Assembly (NCBI GenBank): GCA_934434555.1 | Contig: CAKRZX010000003.1 | Span: 97,122-161,121 of the forward strand | DNA: 64,000 nt | Direction: 5' to 3' | Origin: an uncultured Clostridia bacterium | Lineage (GTDB): Bacteria; Bacillota; Clostridia; Christensenellales; QALW01 | Shown: piece by piece, positions 42,119 through 49,907 of the stretch | Numbering within the stretch: the stretch's first letter is position 1 | Layout of the letters: each line of letters opens with the position of its first letter | Notes under the pieces: generated by a model | Told to the model about the DNA's origin: nothing | Seen by the model: the letters and a program-made list of their open reading frames with translations, nothing else | Database searches by the model: none | Translations under genes and position numbers: made by a program

Positions 42119-42691
42119 ATGAAATACACACGCAAAGCAGTTCTTACCGGCGCATTTTCGGCACTTGCATTTATCCTTATGCTTTTGGAGTTTCCTCTGC
42201 CGTTTATTATTCCCGACTTTATCAAGCTTGATTTTTCAGAACTGCCTGCACTGATTTGCGCCTTTGCGGCGGGTCCTTTGTGGGGCGGCGCGGTTTGCCT
42301 TATAAAGAATCTTTTGCACCTTACGGTTTCGACCACAGGCGGCGTGGGCGAACTTGCAAACTTTATTTTGGGCGCGGCATTTGTTATTTCCGCGGGGATA
42401 ATATACAAAAAAACGCACTCCAAAAAAGGTGCGTTGATTTCCGTTCTTGCGGGCTCCGTTACCGGCGCGGTCGTAAGCCTGCCGGTAAATTATTTTATTA
42501 CTTATCCGTTTTACACAAACTTTATGCCCCTTGACGCGATTTTAGCGGCGTACAGGGTTTTTGTTCCGTCAATAAACAGCCTTATTCAGGCTTTGGCAAT
42601 ATTCAATATGCCCTTTACGTTTGTAAAGTTTCTTATAGATTCGGCGGTCACATTCCTTATATATAAGAGGATTTCGCGGTTTTTCAAATAG
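42119..42691 (+). CDS. ribU: Riboflavin ECF transporter S component
   Basis: The 190-residue membrane protein of the RibU family captures riboflavin and works with a shared energising module (EcfA-A'-T, not in this window). About six hydrophobic helices. The N-terminal TRKAVLTGAFSALAFIL, KLDFSELPALICAFAAGPLWG and GVGELANFILG blocks match RibU. Its FMN riboswitch gives independent support. Its stop codon abuts the stop of the convergent regulator gene with no gap. Confidence 0.95.
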   Translation: MKYTRKAVLTGAFSALAFILMLLEFPLPFIIPDFIKLDFSELPALICAFAAGPLWGGAVCLIKNLLHLTVSTTGGVGELANFILGAAFVISAGIIYKKTHSKKGALISVLAGSVTGAVVSLPVNYFITYPFYTNFMPLDAILAAYRVFVPSINSLIQALAIFNMPFTFVKFLIDSAVTFLIYKRISRFFK

Positions 42692-43057
42692 TTATTTATT
42701 TGATATGTGGCGCCTTATCGCCTCAAAGGATTCGTCGCTTATATCGTGTTCCATTTTGCAGGCGTCCTCGGCGGCGGTTTTTTCGTCCACGCCAAGTTTC
42801 ATAAGCATTTTCGTAAGCACGGTATGCCGTTCATATATTTTATGGGCTACTTCCCTGCCCGCGGGCAAGAGCGTTATAAAGCCCTCTTTGTCCACGTGGA
42901 TATATCCGCCCTCTTTCAAAAGCCCCACGGCTCTGCTTACGCTGGGTTTTGAAAAGCCCATATATTCAGCCACGTCAAGCGAGCGTACCGACTCGCTTCT
43001 TTTGCTGAGAATATATATGGTTTCAAGGTACATTTCGCCTGATTCCTGTAAATGCAT
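42692..43057 (-). CDS. DtxR/MntR family metal-dependent regulator
   Basis: The 121-residue protein is a short DtxR-type repressor. The winged helix-turn-helix (about 5-65) reads ESGEMYLETIYILSKR, VRSLDVAEYMGFSKPSVSRAV and EGFITLLPAGREVA. The dimerisation part (about 66-121) keeps ERHTVL and CKMEHDIS, where the MntR/DtxR metal ligands lie. No SH3-like third domain, as in MntR. GGAGTATAAT precedes ATG 43057; a much longer frame to 43177 is not supported. Mn or Fe control of uptake genes is likely, but no target is adjacent. Confidence 0.9.
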   Translation of the reverse strand: MHLQESGEMYLETIYILSKRSESVRSLDVAEYMGFSKPSVSRAVGLLKEGGYIHVDKEGFITLLPAGREVAHKIYERHTVLTKMLMKLGVDEKTAAEDACKMEHDISDESFEAIRRHISNK

Positions 43058-43211
43058 TTTATTATACTCCTTTTGTATATGATACCACCTAAACAGAAAA
43101 AAATCAAGCGATAATAAGGCGGCTGAGCGAAAAGTGCTCAAAAATTTTTGAAAAAAGTGAAATTCCCGCTTGTACATATTCAGGTTTTGTGATATACTAT
43201 ACGAGTATCAT

Positions 43212-43298
43212 GCCGGAATGATGGAATTGGCAGACGTGCGGGACTCAAAATCCCGTGGTAGCGATACCGTGCGGGTTCGACCCCCGCTTCCGGCACCA
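43212..43298 (+). tRNA. tRNA-Leu (CAA)
   Basis: An 87-base class II tRNA. Acceptor arm GCCGGAA pairs with TTCCGGC, CCA is encoded (43296-43298), the D loop has TGGCAGA, and the anticodon stem GGGAC-TCAAAAT-CCC gives CAA. A long variable arm (TGGTAGCGATACCG) and the T arm GCGGGTTCGACCCCCGC follow. It reads leucine UUG codons. Confidence 0.97.
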
Positions 43299-43299
43299 A

Positions 43300-43334
43300 A
43301 ACAGCCCGTTCGTACGCGAACGGGCTGTTTTATT
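43300..43334 (+). terminator. Terminator after tRNA-Leu
   Basis: A perfect 13-bp stem, AACAGCCCGTTCG and its complement at 43317-43329, with a 4-base loop is followed by TTATTTTT. Confidence 0.9.
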
Positions 43335-43362
43335 TTTACAATTCCAGCGTTCAGATATATTT

Positions 43363-43716
43363 TCAGTATACCACCGCGTCGTCGGCAGTGAATCCGCCGA
43401 GAGAATTCTCTTTTGTCTGAATACATACGTACGTTATTCCCTCGCTGCCGTCGGCAAAAAACTGTCTTTTTGCTTTTGGCGAAACTTTCAGCCAATCGCC
43501 CTCAGCAAGTGCGATTTCCTCGCCGTCAATAATTGCTTTGCCCTTGCCCGAAATTATCCCGTAGATTTCCTCGTTATTCTTGTGCGAATGAACGAACGGA
43601 ACTCCCGCGCCCGCAGGCAGACGGTTTACGCTTACTTCCGCACCCGTAAGCCCAAGTTTTTCGTGAAGTTCAACTCTCCCCTCATTGCCGACATTTGTTT
43701 TTGTGTAGTTTTTCAT
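43363..43716 (-). CDS. Cupin-domain protein
   Basis: The 117-residue single-cupin protein has a beta-barrel core (about 20-95). The first cupin motif is visible as GVPFVHSHKNNEEIYGIISG (H, H, E metal ligands) and the second as LAEGDWLKVSP. Such proteins are small metal-binding sugar isomerase-like or sensor proteins; the substrate is unknown. It is divergent from an HxlR regulator that probably controls it. Confidence 0.88.
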   Translation of the reverse strand: MKNYTKTNVGNEGRVELHEKLGLTGAEVSVNRLPAGAGVPFVHSHKNNEEIYGIISGKGKAIIDGEEIALAEGDWLKVSPKAKRQFFADGSEGITYVCIQTKENSLGGFTADDAVVY

Positions 43717-43791
43717 AATTAAAATCCTCCTGTTTCCGTGCAGTTTTCCATTGCACGCTCACATTGTATCACAAGCCGAAATTAAAAACAA

Positions 43792-43823
43792 GTACGCACT
43801 TTTTTATAACTGTACACTTTTTT
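43792..43823. promoter_or_regulatory. Candidate HxlR operator between cupin and hxlR
   Basis: Direct repeats GTACGCACTTTTTT (43792-43805) and GTACACTTTTTT (43812-43823) lie in the divergent promoter region, ahead of a TATAAT at 43836-43841. HxlR/YodB-type proteins often bind paired GTAC-containing half-sites; binding here is inference. Confidence 0.4.
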
Positions 43824-43861
43824 CGGAATGTGTGATATAATAATGCGTGAGGTGATTGAAA

Positions 43862-44185
43862 ATGAAAACAAAGGACGAATTGCCGGCTTGCCCGGTTGCA
43901 ACGGCGGTATCTTTAATCGGCGGAAAATGGAAACTGCTTATTCTGCGCAATCTGAAATCGCGCCCGTGGAGATTCAACGAACTTCAACGGGATTTGGACG
44001 GAATTTCGCAAAAGGTGCTTACCGACAGCCTGCGGCAGATGATTGACGACGGTCTTGCATACCGAAAAGATTATTGCGAAGTCCCGCCAAAGGTAGAATA
44101 CGGGCTTACAAGCCTGGGACGCAAAATGCTCCCGATTATCGACGCCCTTGCCGATTTCGGAAATTACTATAAATCGATTAAGTAG
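43862..44185 (+). CDS. HxlR family transcriptional regulator
   Basis: The 107-residue winged-helix protein. CPVATAVSLIGGKWKLLILRNL, RFNELQRDLDGISQKVLTDSLRQ (in parts) and the PPKVEYGLTSLGRKM wing are the HxlR signature; the family Cys near the N-terminus, which senses electrophiles or oxidants in relatives such as YodB, is present (Cys11). GAGGTG eight bases before ATG 43862. It is followed 8 bp later by a small HTH gene and is divergent from the cupin gene. Confidence 0.92.
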   Translation: MKTKDELPACPVATAVSLIGGKWKLLILRNLKSRPWRFNELQRDLDGISQKVLTDSLRQMIDDGLAYRKDYCEVPPKVEYGLTSLGRKMLPIIDALADFGNYYKSIK

Positions 44186-44193
44186 GTGAAATT

Positions 44194-44433
44194 ATGACCC
44201 TTACACAGGCGTTGTCGGCTCGGCTGACGGAACTTATGAAAGAAAAGAACCTGACCGCATATCGACTGTCAATGCTCACGGGCATTAATCAAACGACTAT
44301 CGGCGACATCAGACATATGCGCAACAAAACCGTAAACGTCCGTATCCTTTTTGAACTCTGTCAGGGATTGGGCATAGAGATAAAAGATTTCTTTGATTCT
44401 CCCCTGTTTCTTAACGAGAACATAACCGATTGA
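44194..44433 (+). CDS. Small Cro/CI-type HTH protein
   Basis: The 79-residue protein is almost only a helix-turn-helix of the XRE class (about 10-66): TAYRLSMLTGINQTTIGDIRH forms helices 2-3. The end LGIEIKDFFDSPLF is typical of clostridial small XRE regulators. It is co-transcribed with hxlR (8 bp gap) and ends at a terminator that is duplicated at 45402. Confidence 0.88.
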   Translation: MTLTQALSARLTELMKEKNLTAYRLSMLTGINQTTIGDIRHMRNKTVNVRILFELCQGLGIEIKDFFDSPLFLNENITD

Positions 44434-44464
44434 AAAAATCCCGCATTGCGCGGGATTTTTCTTA
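44434..44464. terminator. Terminator, copy 1 (islet left border)
   Basis: AAAAAATCCCGC-ATT-GCGCGGGATTTTT forms a strong stem with A and T runs on both sides, so it works both ways. It serves the HTH gene and, on the other strand, the XRE gene. A near-identical copy lies at 45400-45430. Confidence 0.85.
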
Positions 44465-44773
44465 CTTTTCATTTAGCCTTTCTGCCACACTTATCAACGC
44501 AGTCAAATCTTCTTTGGACATATTACGCGTCAATTCGTACATACGATGAACAAGTTGCGGTTCGTCGGTGCTTTCATCAAAAAATTCTTTCGGAGCAACA
44601 CCCAAGTATTCGCAGATATAAAGGAATTCACCCAACGACGGAACCGACCTGCCGGAAGAAATGCTTTGCATATAACTTTTGCTGTGACCCAAATCGGTAC
44701 TCATTCTGTATTCCGACACATTCTTTTCGGTTCTCAATTCCGAAATTCTGTCCCGCACAAACTTCAAATCCAT
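44462..44773 (-). CDS. XRE family regulator of HTH/SLOG islet
   Basis: The 103-residue protein has an N-terminal XRE helix-turn-helix (about 5-62: YRMSTDLGHSKSYMQSISSGRSVPSLGEFLYIC in parts, then GVAPKEFFDE) and a short helical tail (68-103), likely for dimerisation. ATG 44773 sits five bases after GAGGTG. It is divergent from the SLOG gene across 156 bp that contain a 24-bp perfect palindrome and further inverted repeats, so it probably represses itself and the SLOG gene. Confidence 0.88.
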   Translation of the reverse strand: MDLKFVRDRISELRTEKNVSEYRMSTDLGHSKSYMQSISSGRSVPSLGEFLYICEYLGVAPKEFFDESTDEPQLVHRMYELTRNMSKEDLTALISVAERLNEK

Positions 44774-44786
44774 CAAAACACCTCTT

Positions 44787-44810
44787 TTTAATTATTGTAC
44801 AATAATTAAA
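44787..44810. promoter_or_regulatory. 24-bp perfect palindrome upstream of XRE gene
   Basis: TTTAATTATTGT followed by its exact complement ACAATAATTAAA lies 13 bp before the XRE ribosome site. Its place fits an autoregulatory operator or the XRE promoter region. Confidence 0.5.
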
Positions 44811-44844
44811 GCGGTAATATTCACGATTAAATTACCGATTATAG

Positions 44845-44873
44845 TTGATTATTACCGCTATACGCGGTATAAT
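44845..44873 (+). promoter_or_regulatory. SLOG promoter with operator over the -10 box
   Basis: TTGATT (44845-44850) and TATAAT (44868-44873) are 17 bp apart. The inverted repeat ACCGC-TATAC-GCGGT (44854-44868) fills the spacer up to the -10 box. A second pair of the same half-site, CGGTAAT (44812-44818) and ATTACCG (44831-44837), lies just upstream. The half-site (A)TTACCG thus recurs four times. Confidence 0.55.
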
Positions 44874-44929
44874 GTGCACAGAACAGAAACCGTCATCAGT
44901 ATTATCGTGCATAAAAGGAGTGTAATATA

Positions 44930-45400
44930 TTGAAAATACTAACTGTTGCTTTTTTTGGACATAGGCATATAGAAAATCCAAGACACATAGAAAGACTAAT
45001 TGAACAATACGTTCAAAATTTGATTGATGGAAATGAATATGTGGATTTTATAGTAGGCAGAAACGGAGATTTTGATATGTGTGTTTCATCAGCAATATCG
45101 CGAGTGCGGGAAAGGTACCGCAGCAACAACAGTTCCCTTATACTGGTTCTGCCGTACCCAACCGCAGAGTATCTAAGCAGCAGGGAATACTTTCATGAGT
45201 TTTACTCTTATGTAGAAATATCTGATAAAGCCGCCGCAAGTCATCCTAAATCAGCAATAAAAATACGTAATAAAGAAATTGCGGACAGAGCAGATTTGAT
45301 TATCTGTTATCTGACAAAAAATCAAGGCGGAGCATATGACGCTGTAACATACTGCCAAAAAACAAGCAAACCTATCATAAATATATCTAAATTTGATTAA
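44930..45400 (+). CDS. SLOG-domain (DUF1273-like) protein
   Basis: The 156-residue protein has a Rossmann-like SLOG fold. An N-terminal strand leads to FFGHRH (8-13), then VDFIVGRNGDFD, a LILVLPYP strand and RNKEIADRADLIICYLTKNQGGA near the end (about 115-137, in parts). The last is the nucleotide-binding GGA turn seen in DprA/LOG/YpsA relatives. SLOG proteins bind nucleotides and often act as ligand sensors or effectors in conflict systems. The start is TTG at 44930, nine bases after AAAGGAG. Its codon and base use is visibly more A/T-rich than the neighbours, suggesting recent arrival. Confidence 0.8.
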   Translation: MKILTVAFFGHRHIENPRHIERLIEQYVQNLIDGNEYVDFIVGRNGDFDMCVSSAISRVRERYRSNNSSLILVLPYPTAEYLSSREYFHEFYSYVEISDKAAASHPKSAIKIRNKEIADRADLIICYLTKNQGGAYDAVTYCQKTSKPIINISKFD

Positions 45401-45430
45401 AAAAATCCCGCATTGCGCGGGATTTTCTTA
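45400..45430. terminator. Terminator, copy 2 (islet right border)
   Basis: AAAAAAATCCCGC-ATT-GCGCGGGATTTTC lies between the SLOG gene and spo0A. About 38 of its 40 bases match copy 1 at 44434, including the flanking GATT and CTTA. Confidence 0.85.
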
Positions 45431-46207
45431 TTTTGCTGCACGGGATTCAAGAATAAGTTTGTCGGCAATTAAAGCGATAAACTCACCGTTTGTGGGCTTG
45501 TCGTTTTTGCCGTAAACCTTAAAGCCGAAAATCTGATTTATATTTTCTATTCTGCCCCGCGTCCACGCAACTTCAATTGCGTGACGAATTGCGCGTTCAA
45601 CCTTGCTTGGCGAAGTTGAAAATGTTTTTGCGATTCCCGGATAGAGTTCCTTTGTAATTCGGTTAATGGAATCGGGACTTTCCACCACCATTTTTACGGC
45701 TTCACGCAAGAAATGATACCCTTTGATGTGGGCGGGAATGCCGATGGATATAAACACACTGCTTATTTTTTCGTCAAGGGTGGTTTGCCTGGTTTTTGTT
45801 ATCGGCGTACTTTTTACGCCCCGCTTCATTGCAATTACGTCGCGGATTCTGCTTTTGATGTTTTCGTTTTCAAAAGGCTTTGCTATATAGTACTTTGCGC
45901 CCAGGTTCAGCGCGCGGAATATAAAATTCTCCTGTGTAAGCGCCGAAATGACTATGGTTTCGGGCATTTCGCCCTGTTCGGAAAGATATTCCATAACACC
46001 GAACCCGTCAAGTTGCGGCATTATCACGTCAAGCAGAAGAATGTCGGGTTTAAGGCTTTTCACCATTTCAAGCGCCGTAATTCCGTTTGCCGCCGTTCCC
46101 ACACACTCCGCCTCGTGCATTTCCGAAACAATGCTCCTCAGTCTGTCACGTACCTCATTGCTGTCATCAACAACAAGAATCCTTACTTTTTCATCAAATT
46201 GATTCAT
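45428..46207 (-). CDS. spo0A: Sporulation master regulator Spo0A
   Basis: The 259-residue response regulator. The receiver domain (about 8-125) has ILVVDDSN, the phospho-acceptor Asp in ILLLDVIMPQLDGFG (about residue 57), Thr/Ser in VISALTQ and Lys in YYIAKPFE. The C-terminal Spo0A domain (about 150-255) has HIKGYHFLREA, YPGIAKTF and the recognition helix SPSKVERAIRHAIEVAWTRG. It starts the sporulation programme. The common neighbour spoIVB is not here, because the gene borders the HTH/SLOG islet. Confidence 0.97.
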   Translation of the reverse strand: MNQFDEKVRILVVDDSNEVRDRLRSIVSEMHEAECVGTAANGITALEMVKSLKPDILLLDVIMPQLDGFGVMEYLSEQGEMPETIVISALTQENFIFRALNLGAKYYIAKPFENENIKSRIRDVIAMKRGVKSTPITKTRQTTLDEKISSVFISIGIPAHIKGYHFLREAVKMVVESPDSINRITKELYPGIAKTFSTSPSKVERAIRHAIEVAWTRGRIENINQIFGFKVYGKNDKPTNGEFIALIADKLILESRAAK

Positions 46208-46251
46208 AATCGCGTCTCCTTTTGTCCTTTATAATGTTTTTTGTTTTGAAC

Positions 46252-46265
46252 AAACGATATCGTTT
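46252..46265. promoter_or_regulatory. Palindrome at spo0A transcript start
   Basis: AAACGATATCGTTT is a perfect 14-bp palindrome located a few bases downstream of the predicted start of spo0A transcription (about 46271). It does not match the 0A box (TGNCGAA), so another regulator is implied. Confidence 0.4.
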
Positions 46266-46277
46266 ATTTCTTTCCAT

Positions 46278-46306
46278 ATTTTACCATTATCTTGGATTAA
46301 ACGCAA
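46278..46306 (-). promoter_or_regulatory. Promoter of spo0A
   Basis: On the minus strand TTGCGT (46306-46301) and TAAAAT (46283-46278) are 17 bp apart, about 70 bp before the ATG. Confidence 0.5.
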
Positions 46307-46431
46307 GCATTATTTTACATAATTGTGTTGAAAAATAAAAATAATCGTACTGCAAAAAACGACCCGATTCGCAAAAAGCAGTTGTAATAAACTTTCATAA
46401 AGCGAAATATATTTTTAATGAGGTGTTAAAT

Positions 46432-47226
46432 ATGACTGATGAATTGATTATACTGAACAGTTGCGGCGATTACACAGGCGAGGGATTTTTCAAGTTTGAG
46501 GACGGGTTCACCAGGATGACCGTCGCTTTTAAGGATATATCGCAAAAGCCGTCGATGTGGTATGCCGACGGCAGTTTCGGTCTGTTCGGACAAAAGACGA
46601 TTGCGCGGGCGGAAATAAAATCCAAGCCCGAAAACTGCGGAATATTCGTGTTGCAGGGCGAAAACGCATACATAATTCTTTACTGCGGCGATAAAGACGA
46701 GGTTTGCCGCGGTTTTACGGCTGCAACGGGCAGAAAAGTTGAAGATAAGATTGAAGAAAAAGTTGAAAAAGTGAAAGTTACAAATGCAGAATCCCCGGCA
46801 AGTGCGGACATTCCCGCCGATACGGCGGAAACGGTTTCCGGAATTGAAGCAAAGGAGGTCCCGCAGCCCGACACGGCGACGGTATTTGCACAGCCCGCAA
46901 AAATTCCCGAAACGTTTTGGGACGTGAACGAGAAGGACTTTAACCGTCTGTTTGAATCGTCGCCCGAGGACGCGTATATGAATTCCCTTATTCCCGGTTC
47001 AAAATGGGTGCGCCGTGACGAAGAAAACTACGTTCTGGGGATAATCTACGATGAATACTCGCAGCCTTTATACCTGTGCTACGGATTTATGCTGCCGTGG
47101 AGCGAAGAACCGCCGGAGAAATTAGAGGGATACAGTCAGTGGATTCCCAAGGACTGCGCCCACCCCCACGACGACGGATACTGGGTTGTGTACATAAACG
47201 CAAAAACAGGCGAACGTGTAAGATAA
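46432..47226 (+). CDS. Uncharacterised two-domain protein
   Basis: The 264-residue protein has an N-terminal beta-rich domain (1-100), an acidic Glu/Val/Ala linker (about 103-155) and a C-terminal domain (about 160-264). The latter has a Trp/Tyr-rich core: FWDVNEKDFNRLFESSPED, GSKWVRRDEENYVLG and HPHDDGYWVVYINAKTGE. I know no name or function for either domain. GAGGTG sits ahead of ATG 46432. It lacks a signal peptide. Its end converges on livF across a shared stem-loop. Confidence 0.75.
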   Translation: MTDELIILNSCGDYTGEGFFKFEDGFTRMTVAFKDISQKPSMWYADGSFGLFGQKTIARAEIKSKPENCGIFVLQGENAYIILYCGDKDEVCRGFTAATGRKVEDKIEEKVEKVKVTNAESPASADIPADTAETVSGIEAKEVPQPDTATVFAQPAKIPETFWDVNEKDFNRLFESSPEDAYMNSLIPGSKWVRRDEENYVLGIIYDEYSQPLYLCYGFMLPWSEEPPEKLEGYSQWIPKDCAHPHDDGYWVVYINAKTGERVR

Positions 47227-47270
47227 AAAAAGCCCGGCACGGAAAAGAGATTTGTCCGTACCGGGTCTAT
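47225..47270. terminator. Terminator between convergent genes
   Basis: CCCGGCACGGA (47233-47243) pairs with TCCGTACCGGG (47255-47265). On the minus strand the stem runs into T6, so it mainly ends the liv operon. Confidence 0.75.
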
Positions 47271-47281
47271 AAATTGTTTTA

Positions 47282-47995
47282 TCAGCCGCCGAGATAGGCT
47301 TTCTTTATATCTTCACTGCCCGCAAGTTCAGCACCCGTTCCCGAATAACGGATCTCTCCGTTTTCAAGAACGTAGGCTCTGTCGGCAACTTTCAGCGCTT
47401 TTTCGGCGTTCTGCTCAACAAGCAGAATCGTCATTCCGCGGCGGTGCAGAGTTTTGATAATGTCAAACACCTGGTCAACAAGCAGAGGCGAAAGACCCAT
47501 TGAGGGTTCGTCAAGCATAAGCAGTTTCGGGTGGCTCATCATTGCTCTGCCGATAGCAAGCATCTGCTGCTCACCTCCCGAAAGCGTCCCCGCAACCTGA
47601 TTTTTTCTCTCTTTAAGTCTCGGGAACATTTCATAAATGTTATCAATATCCTTTTTGATTTCCGCCTTGCTGTTTTCAATATACGCGCCCATAAGCAGGT
47701 TTTCGTAAACGGAAAGTTCCTGGAAAACGCGGCGTCCCTCGGGAACCTGTGTCATACCCAAATGTACTATTTTGTGGCACGGCGTTTTTGTTATGTCCTT
47801 GCCGTCATAAATAACGCGGCTGTTTTTTCCTACGGGTATAAGACCCATAATGCTCTGCATTGTGGTGGTTTTACCCGCACCGTTTGCACCGATAAGGGTA
47901 ACGATTTCGCCCTCGTTTACCTCAAAACTTATGCCTTTAAGCGCCTGTATAACGCCGTAGTAAACTTCAAGATTTTTAACTTCCAATAAAGCCAT
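47282..47995 (-). CDS. livF: Branched-chain amino acid ABC transporter ATPase LivF
   Basis: The 237-residue ATPase has Walker A GANGAGKTT (about 36-44), signature LSGGEQQMLAIGRAM, Walker B LLMLDEPSMGL and the switch His region LLVEQNAEKAL typical of LivF. It powers uptake of leucine, isoleucine and valine or related amino acids. It starts 3 bp behind livG. Confidence 0.95.
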   Translation of the reverse strand: MALLEVKNLEVYYGVIQALKGISFEVNEGEIVTLIGANGAGKTTTMQSIMGLIPVGKNSRVIYDGKDITKTPCHKIVHLGMTQVPEGRRVFQELSVYENLLMGAYIENSKAEIKKDIDNIYEMFPRLKERKNQVAGTLSGGEQQMLAIGRAMMSHPKLLMLDEPSMGLSPLLVDQVFDIIKTLHRRGMTILLVEQNAEKALKVADRAYVLENGEIRYSGTGAELAGSEDIKKAYLGG

Positions 47996-47998
47996 AAC

Positions 47999-48769
47999 TT
48001 AACCTCCGATATATGCCCTGATAACCTCGGGGTCATTCAGTGCGGTTTTTGTGTCACCCTGGGCAAGTACGGTTCCGAAGTTAAGTACCGTGACTTCATC
48101 ACAAAGCCCCGAAACGAATTTCATATCGTGTTCGATAAGCAGTACGGAAACATCGAAGTGGTCGCGGATATAGCGCACGGTTTCCATAAGTTCCATGGTT
48201 TCGTGAGGGTTCATACCTGCGGCGGGCTCGTCAAGCAAAAGCAGTTTCGGGTTTGTTGCCAGTGCACGGGCAATTTCAAGCTTCCTCTGTTTGCCGTAGG
48301 GCAGATTGCACGAAAGGCTGTTGCGCACTTCTTTAAGCCCGAAGATATCAAGTATTTCTTTTGCTCTGTCACGCATTGCCTTTTCACTTTTGAAGTGGCG
48401 GGGCAGGCGTAACACGCTTTCGGCAACGGTGCAGTTGTACTCGGGCTGATTTGAAAGCCCCACAAGCACATTGCGGATAACCGTCATATTATTAAACAGG
48501 CGGATATTCTGAAACGTTCTCGCAACACCGAGATGATTGATTTTTTCCTGTGATTTTCCCGTTATGTCCTGTCCGTCAAGAATAACCTTGCCGTAAGTGG
48601 GACGGTAAACGCCGGTAAGCATATTAAACACCGTGGTTTTACCCGCTCCGTTAGGACCTACAAGCCCGTAAAGTTCATTTTTTTTGATTTTAAGGTCAAG
48701 ACCCTCAACGGCTTTAAGCCCGCCGAAGGAAATGCCGAGATTTTCGGTTTGAAGTATATATTCTCCCAT
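47999..48769 (-). CDS. livG: Branched-chain amino acid ABC transporter ATPase LivG
   Basis: The 256-residue ATPase has Walker A GPNGAGKTTVFN, the variant signature LPYGKQRKLEIARAL usual for LivG, Walker B LLLLDEPAAGMNP and ETxELMETVRYI. It pairs with LivF. Two bases separate it from livM. Confidence 0.95.
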   Translation of the reverse strand: MGEYILQTENLGISFGGLKAVEGLDLKIKKNELYGLVGPNGAGKTTVFNMLTGVYRPTYGKVILDGQDITGKSQEKINHLGVARTFQNIRLFNNMTVIRNVLVGLSNQPEYNCTVAESVLRLPRHFKSEKAMRDRAKEILDIFGLKEVRNSLSCNLPYGKQRKLEIARALATNPKLLLLDEPAAGMNPHETMELMETVRYIRDHFDVSVLLIEHDMKFVSGLCDEVTVLNFGTVLAQGDTKTALNDPEVIRAYIGG

Positions 48770-48771
48770 AG

Positions 48772-49905
48772 TTATCTCTCCTTTTTCGGCGAATCGGGCT
48801 TAAATGTTTTGTCGGGGGAAGTATCCACCGAAATAAGTTCGTCCATCGCTATTTTTGTGGGAACCTTATCCCATTTTGCTGTATCGTCATTCCTGTATGC
48901 GGGGTCGGTTTTGTGCTTAAACAGTTTTCCCGAAAGATTTTTAATGTTAAATCTCTCCCTTAAACCTTTAAGCGCCGGGGCATTGTTATAAATAACTATA
49001 ACTATAAGTATAAGTGCGTAGAACAGATTCTGCAATACCGCTTTGTCGCCCGTAAGCACGCTTGAAAGTTCAACGTTAAGGTAGGAAATAAGCGCCGCGG
49101 CAAGCACCGAACCGTTGATGCTGCCCATACCGCCCAAAACAACCATAACAAGAATATCTATTGAATAGTTGAAATCGAAAGTACTGCTTTGAACCTTTGT
49201 CTGGCTGTAACTGAAAAGCACACCTGCAATTCCCGCAAAGCACGCGGAAATAATAAATGCAAGCAGTTTATATTTTGTTACGTTTACACCCGTGGCCCGT
49301 GCGGCAATTTCGTTATCCCTTATTGCCGTTATTGCGCGACCGTGTTTTGACCGCATAAGGTTCTGCACAACCGCCAGGGTAACAAGCACCATAATAAACG
49401 CGATTATAAACAGATAGTTTTTGTTGAATCGGGGCGTTGCAAGACCCAGTGCACCGCCGAAAGATTGATCTGACGAGTTCTGGAATACAGAACGCACTAT
49501 TTCACCGAACGCAAGGGTTACTATTGCAAGATAATCTCCTTTGAGCCGCAGTGCCGGCAAGCCGATAACAAACCCGCATATTGCGGCGGCAAGTCCGCCC
49601 ACAACCATTGAAAGCAAAAGTGCGGCAACACTGCCCCTGCCCATGGCGGCTTCAAGAATTACCGACATTTTTCCGCCCAGGTACGCACCAACGCACATAA
49701 AGCCTGCATGCCCAAGTGAAAGTTCGCCCAGAAAGCCTACAACAAGGCTTAAAGATACTGCCAAAATTATGCTTATTGCAATTTTTTCAAGCAGATAAAG
49801 GGTTGACTGCGGAAGCCCCGTTGTAAAAGTAAGTACTGTGAATATAAGTGCAAAGACACCCACCCCGATATAACTTACATAGTGTTCAACTTTGAAGTTT
49901 TTCAT
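48772..49905 (-). CDS. livM: Branched-chain amino acid ABC permease LivM
   Basis: The 377-residue permease has about ten membrane helices. Landmarks are LSLGHAGFMCVGAY, the GLPALRLKGDYLAIVTLAFGEI segment (about 115-136) and the EAA-like loop GRAITAIRDNEIAARATGVN. The C-terminal 50 residues form a charged cytosolic tail that is longer than usual. It follows livH by 2 bp. Confidence 0.94.
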   Translation of the reverse strand: MKNFKVEHYVSYIGVGVFALIFTVLTFTTGLPQSTLYLLEKIAISIILAVSLSLVVGFLGELSLGHAGFMCVGAYLGGKMSVILEAAMGRGSVAALLLSMVVGGLAAAICGFVIGLPALRLKGDYLAIVTLAFGEIVRSVFQNSSDQSFGGALGLATPRFNKNYLFIIAFIMVLVTLAVVQNLMRSKHGRAITAIRDNEIAARATGVNVTKYKLLAFIISACFAGIAGVLFSYSQTKVQSSTFDFNYSIDILVMVVLGGMGSINGSVLAAALISYLNVELSSVLTGDKAVLQNLFYALILIVIVIYNNAPALKGLRERFNIKNLSGKLFKHKTDPAYRNDDTAKWDKVPTKIAMDELISVDTSPDKTFKPDSPKKER

Positions 49906-49907
49906 CT

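Noticed and set aside
42692..43177. Longer regulator protein starting at 43177
   Set aside because: The extra 40 residues are hydrophobic and basic without family support, and a good ribosome site lies before ATG 43057.
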